Shown: positions 12,761-12,854 of the stretch, piece after piece
Numbering within the stretch: position 1 is the first letter of the stretch
Layout of the letters: each line of letters begins with the position of its first letter
Assembly (NCBI GenBank): GCA_035293965.1
Contig: DATGLW010000022.1
Coordinates: forward strand, 1-12,854
Direction: 5' to 3'
DNA: 12,854 nt
From: DATGLW01 sp035293965
GTDB lineage: Bacteria; Actinomycetota; Acidimicrobiia; Acidimicrobiales; RAAP-2
Program-made: the position numbers and the translations under genes
The notes under the pieces: model-generated
What the model saw: the letters and a program-made list of their open reading frames with translations, nothing else
Databases searched by the model: none
Told to the model about the DNA's origin: nothing

Positions 12761-12854
12761 TCAAGTGGTGGCGGCGCCCCGCTTCGCCAGGAGTTTTTGG
12801 GCGCGCCGAACCAGAGGTTCGGCGTCTGATTGCTGCCTGGCAGGCGACGGGGCC
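12761..12854 (-). CDS. Possible C-terminal end of a minus-strand gene (partial)
   Basis: On the minus strand a frame enters from the window edge and ends at a TGA at 12763-12761 after about 30 codons, reading ARQQSDAEPLVRRAQKLLAKRG near its end. Composition and third-position G/C look gene-like, and it would converge on the PPOX gene. It is too short to recognise, and a hairpin occupies part of it. Confidence 0.28.
   Translation of the reverse strand, partial: APSPARQQSDAEPLVRRAQKLLAKRGAATT
12804..12824. terminator. Stem-loop downstream of the PPOX gene
   Basis: CGCCGAACC and GGTTCGGCG form a perfect 9-bp stem with an AGA loop, about 60 nt after the PPOX stop codon. There is no U tract after it on the plus strand. 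It could terminate the PPOX transcript, or simply be part of the minus-strand coding end. Confidence 0.38.

Noticed and set aside
12741..12854. Insertion-sequence end at the right edge
   Set aside because: No terminal inverted repeat pair, target duplication or transposase sequence can be shown in the bases available.

Overview
The window is G+C-rich DNA with dense G/C third codon positions, GTG/TTG starts beside good Shine-Dalgarno sites, TANNNT-type -10 boxes, and a PPOX-family protein of the kind that binds F420. This points to a high-GC actinobacterium; an uncultured soil or aquatic lineage such as the Acidimicrobiia would fit, but the sequence does not settle it.

Left third (1-4783), all on the minus strand: a secreted branched-chain-amino-acid-type ABC solute-binding protein, an Abhydrolase_10-type alpha/beta hydrolase, and a CocE/NonD-type hydrolase. 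The gaps between them are long, and hairpins follow the stop codons of the two hydrolase genes, so they look separately transcribed. The binding-protein promoter is overlapped by a striking cluster of three nested palindromes. A four-copy 18-bp tandem repeat sits in the probable leader of the middle gene.

Centre (5168-9922), plus strand: a two-Rossmann FAD/NAD(P)-dependent oxidoreductase divergent from the CocE-like gene, then a compact polyhydroxyalkanoate (PHA) locus. The PHA locus holds a phasin-like granule protein behind a near-consensus promoter with an operator-like palindrome, an XRE-family regulator, an unrecognised 54-residue basic ORF with a GTG start, and a PHA synthase with an intact Cys-Asp-His triad but a divergent lipase box. 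A regulator that senses or co-regulates PHA storage, a granule coat protein and the polymerase would together form a storage module. The monomer-supplying genes (phaA, phaB) are not here.

Right third (10182-12854): a MerR regulator translationally coupled by ATGA to an extended-SDR NAD(P)-dependent reductase, under a promoter with a perfect 18-bp dyad and probably giving a leaderless mRNA. Next comes a convergent MarR regulator, then a divergent PPOX-class (F420/flavin) oxidoreductase with a TTGACA/TATAAC promoter overlapped by an inverted repeat, and finally the possible tail of a minus-strand gene running off the window.

The theme is accessory catabolism and storage: several small units, most with their own regulator and visible operator. 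I see no CRISPR array, rRNA, tRNA, phage or confirmed insertion sequence. I did not find a clearly new defence or mobile system. The best leads are the PHA mini-locus with its small ORF, the triple-palindrome operator, and the CocE-like protein that lacks its catalytic histidine.
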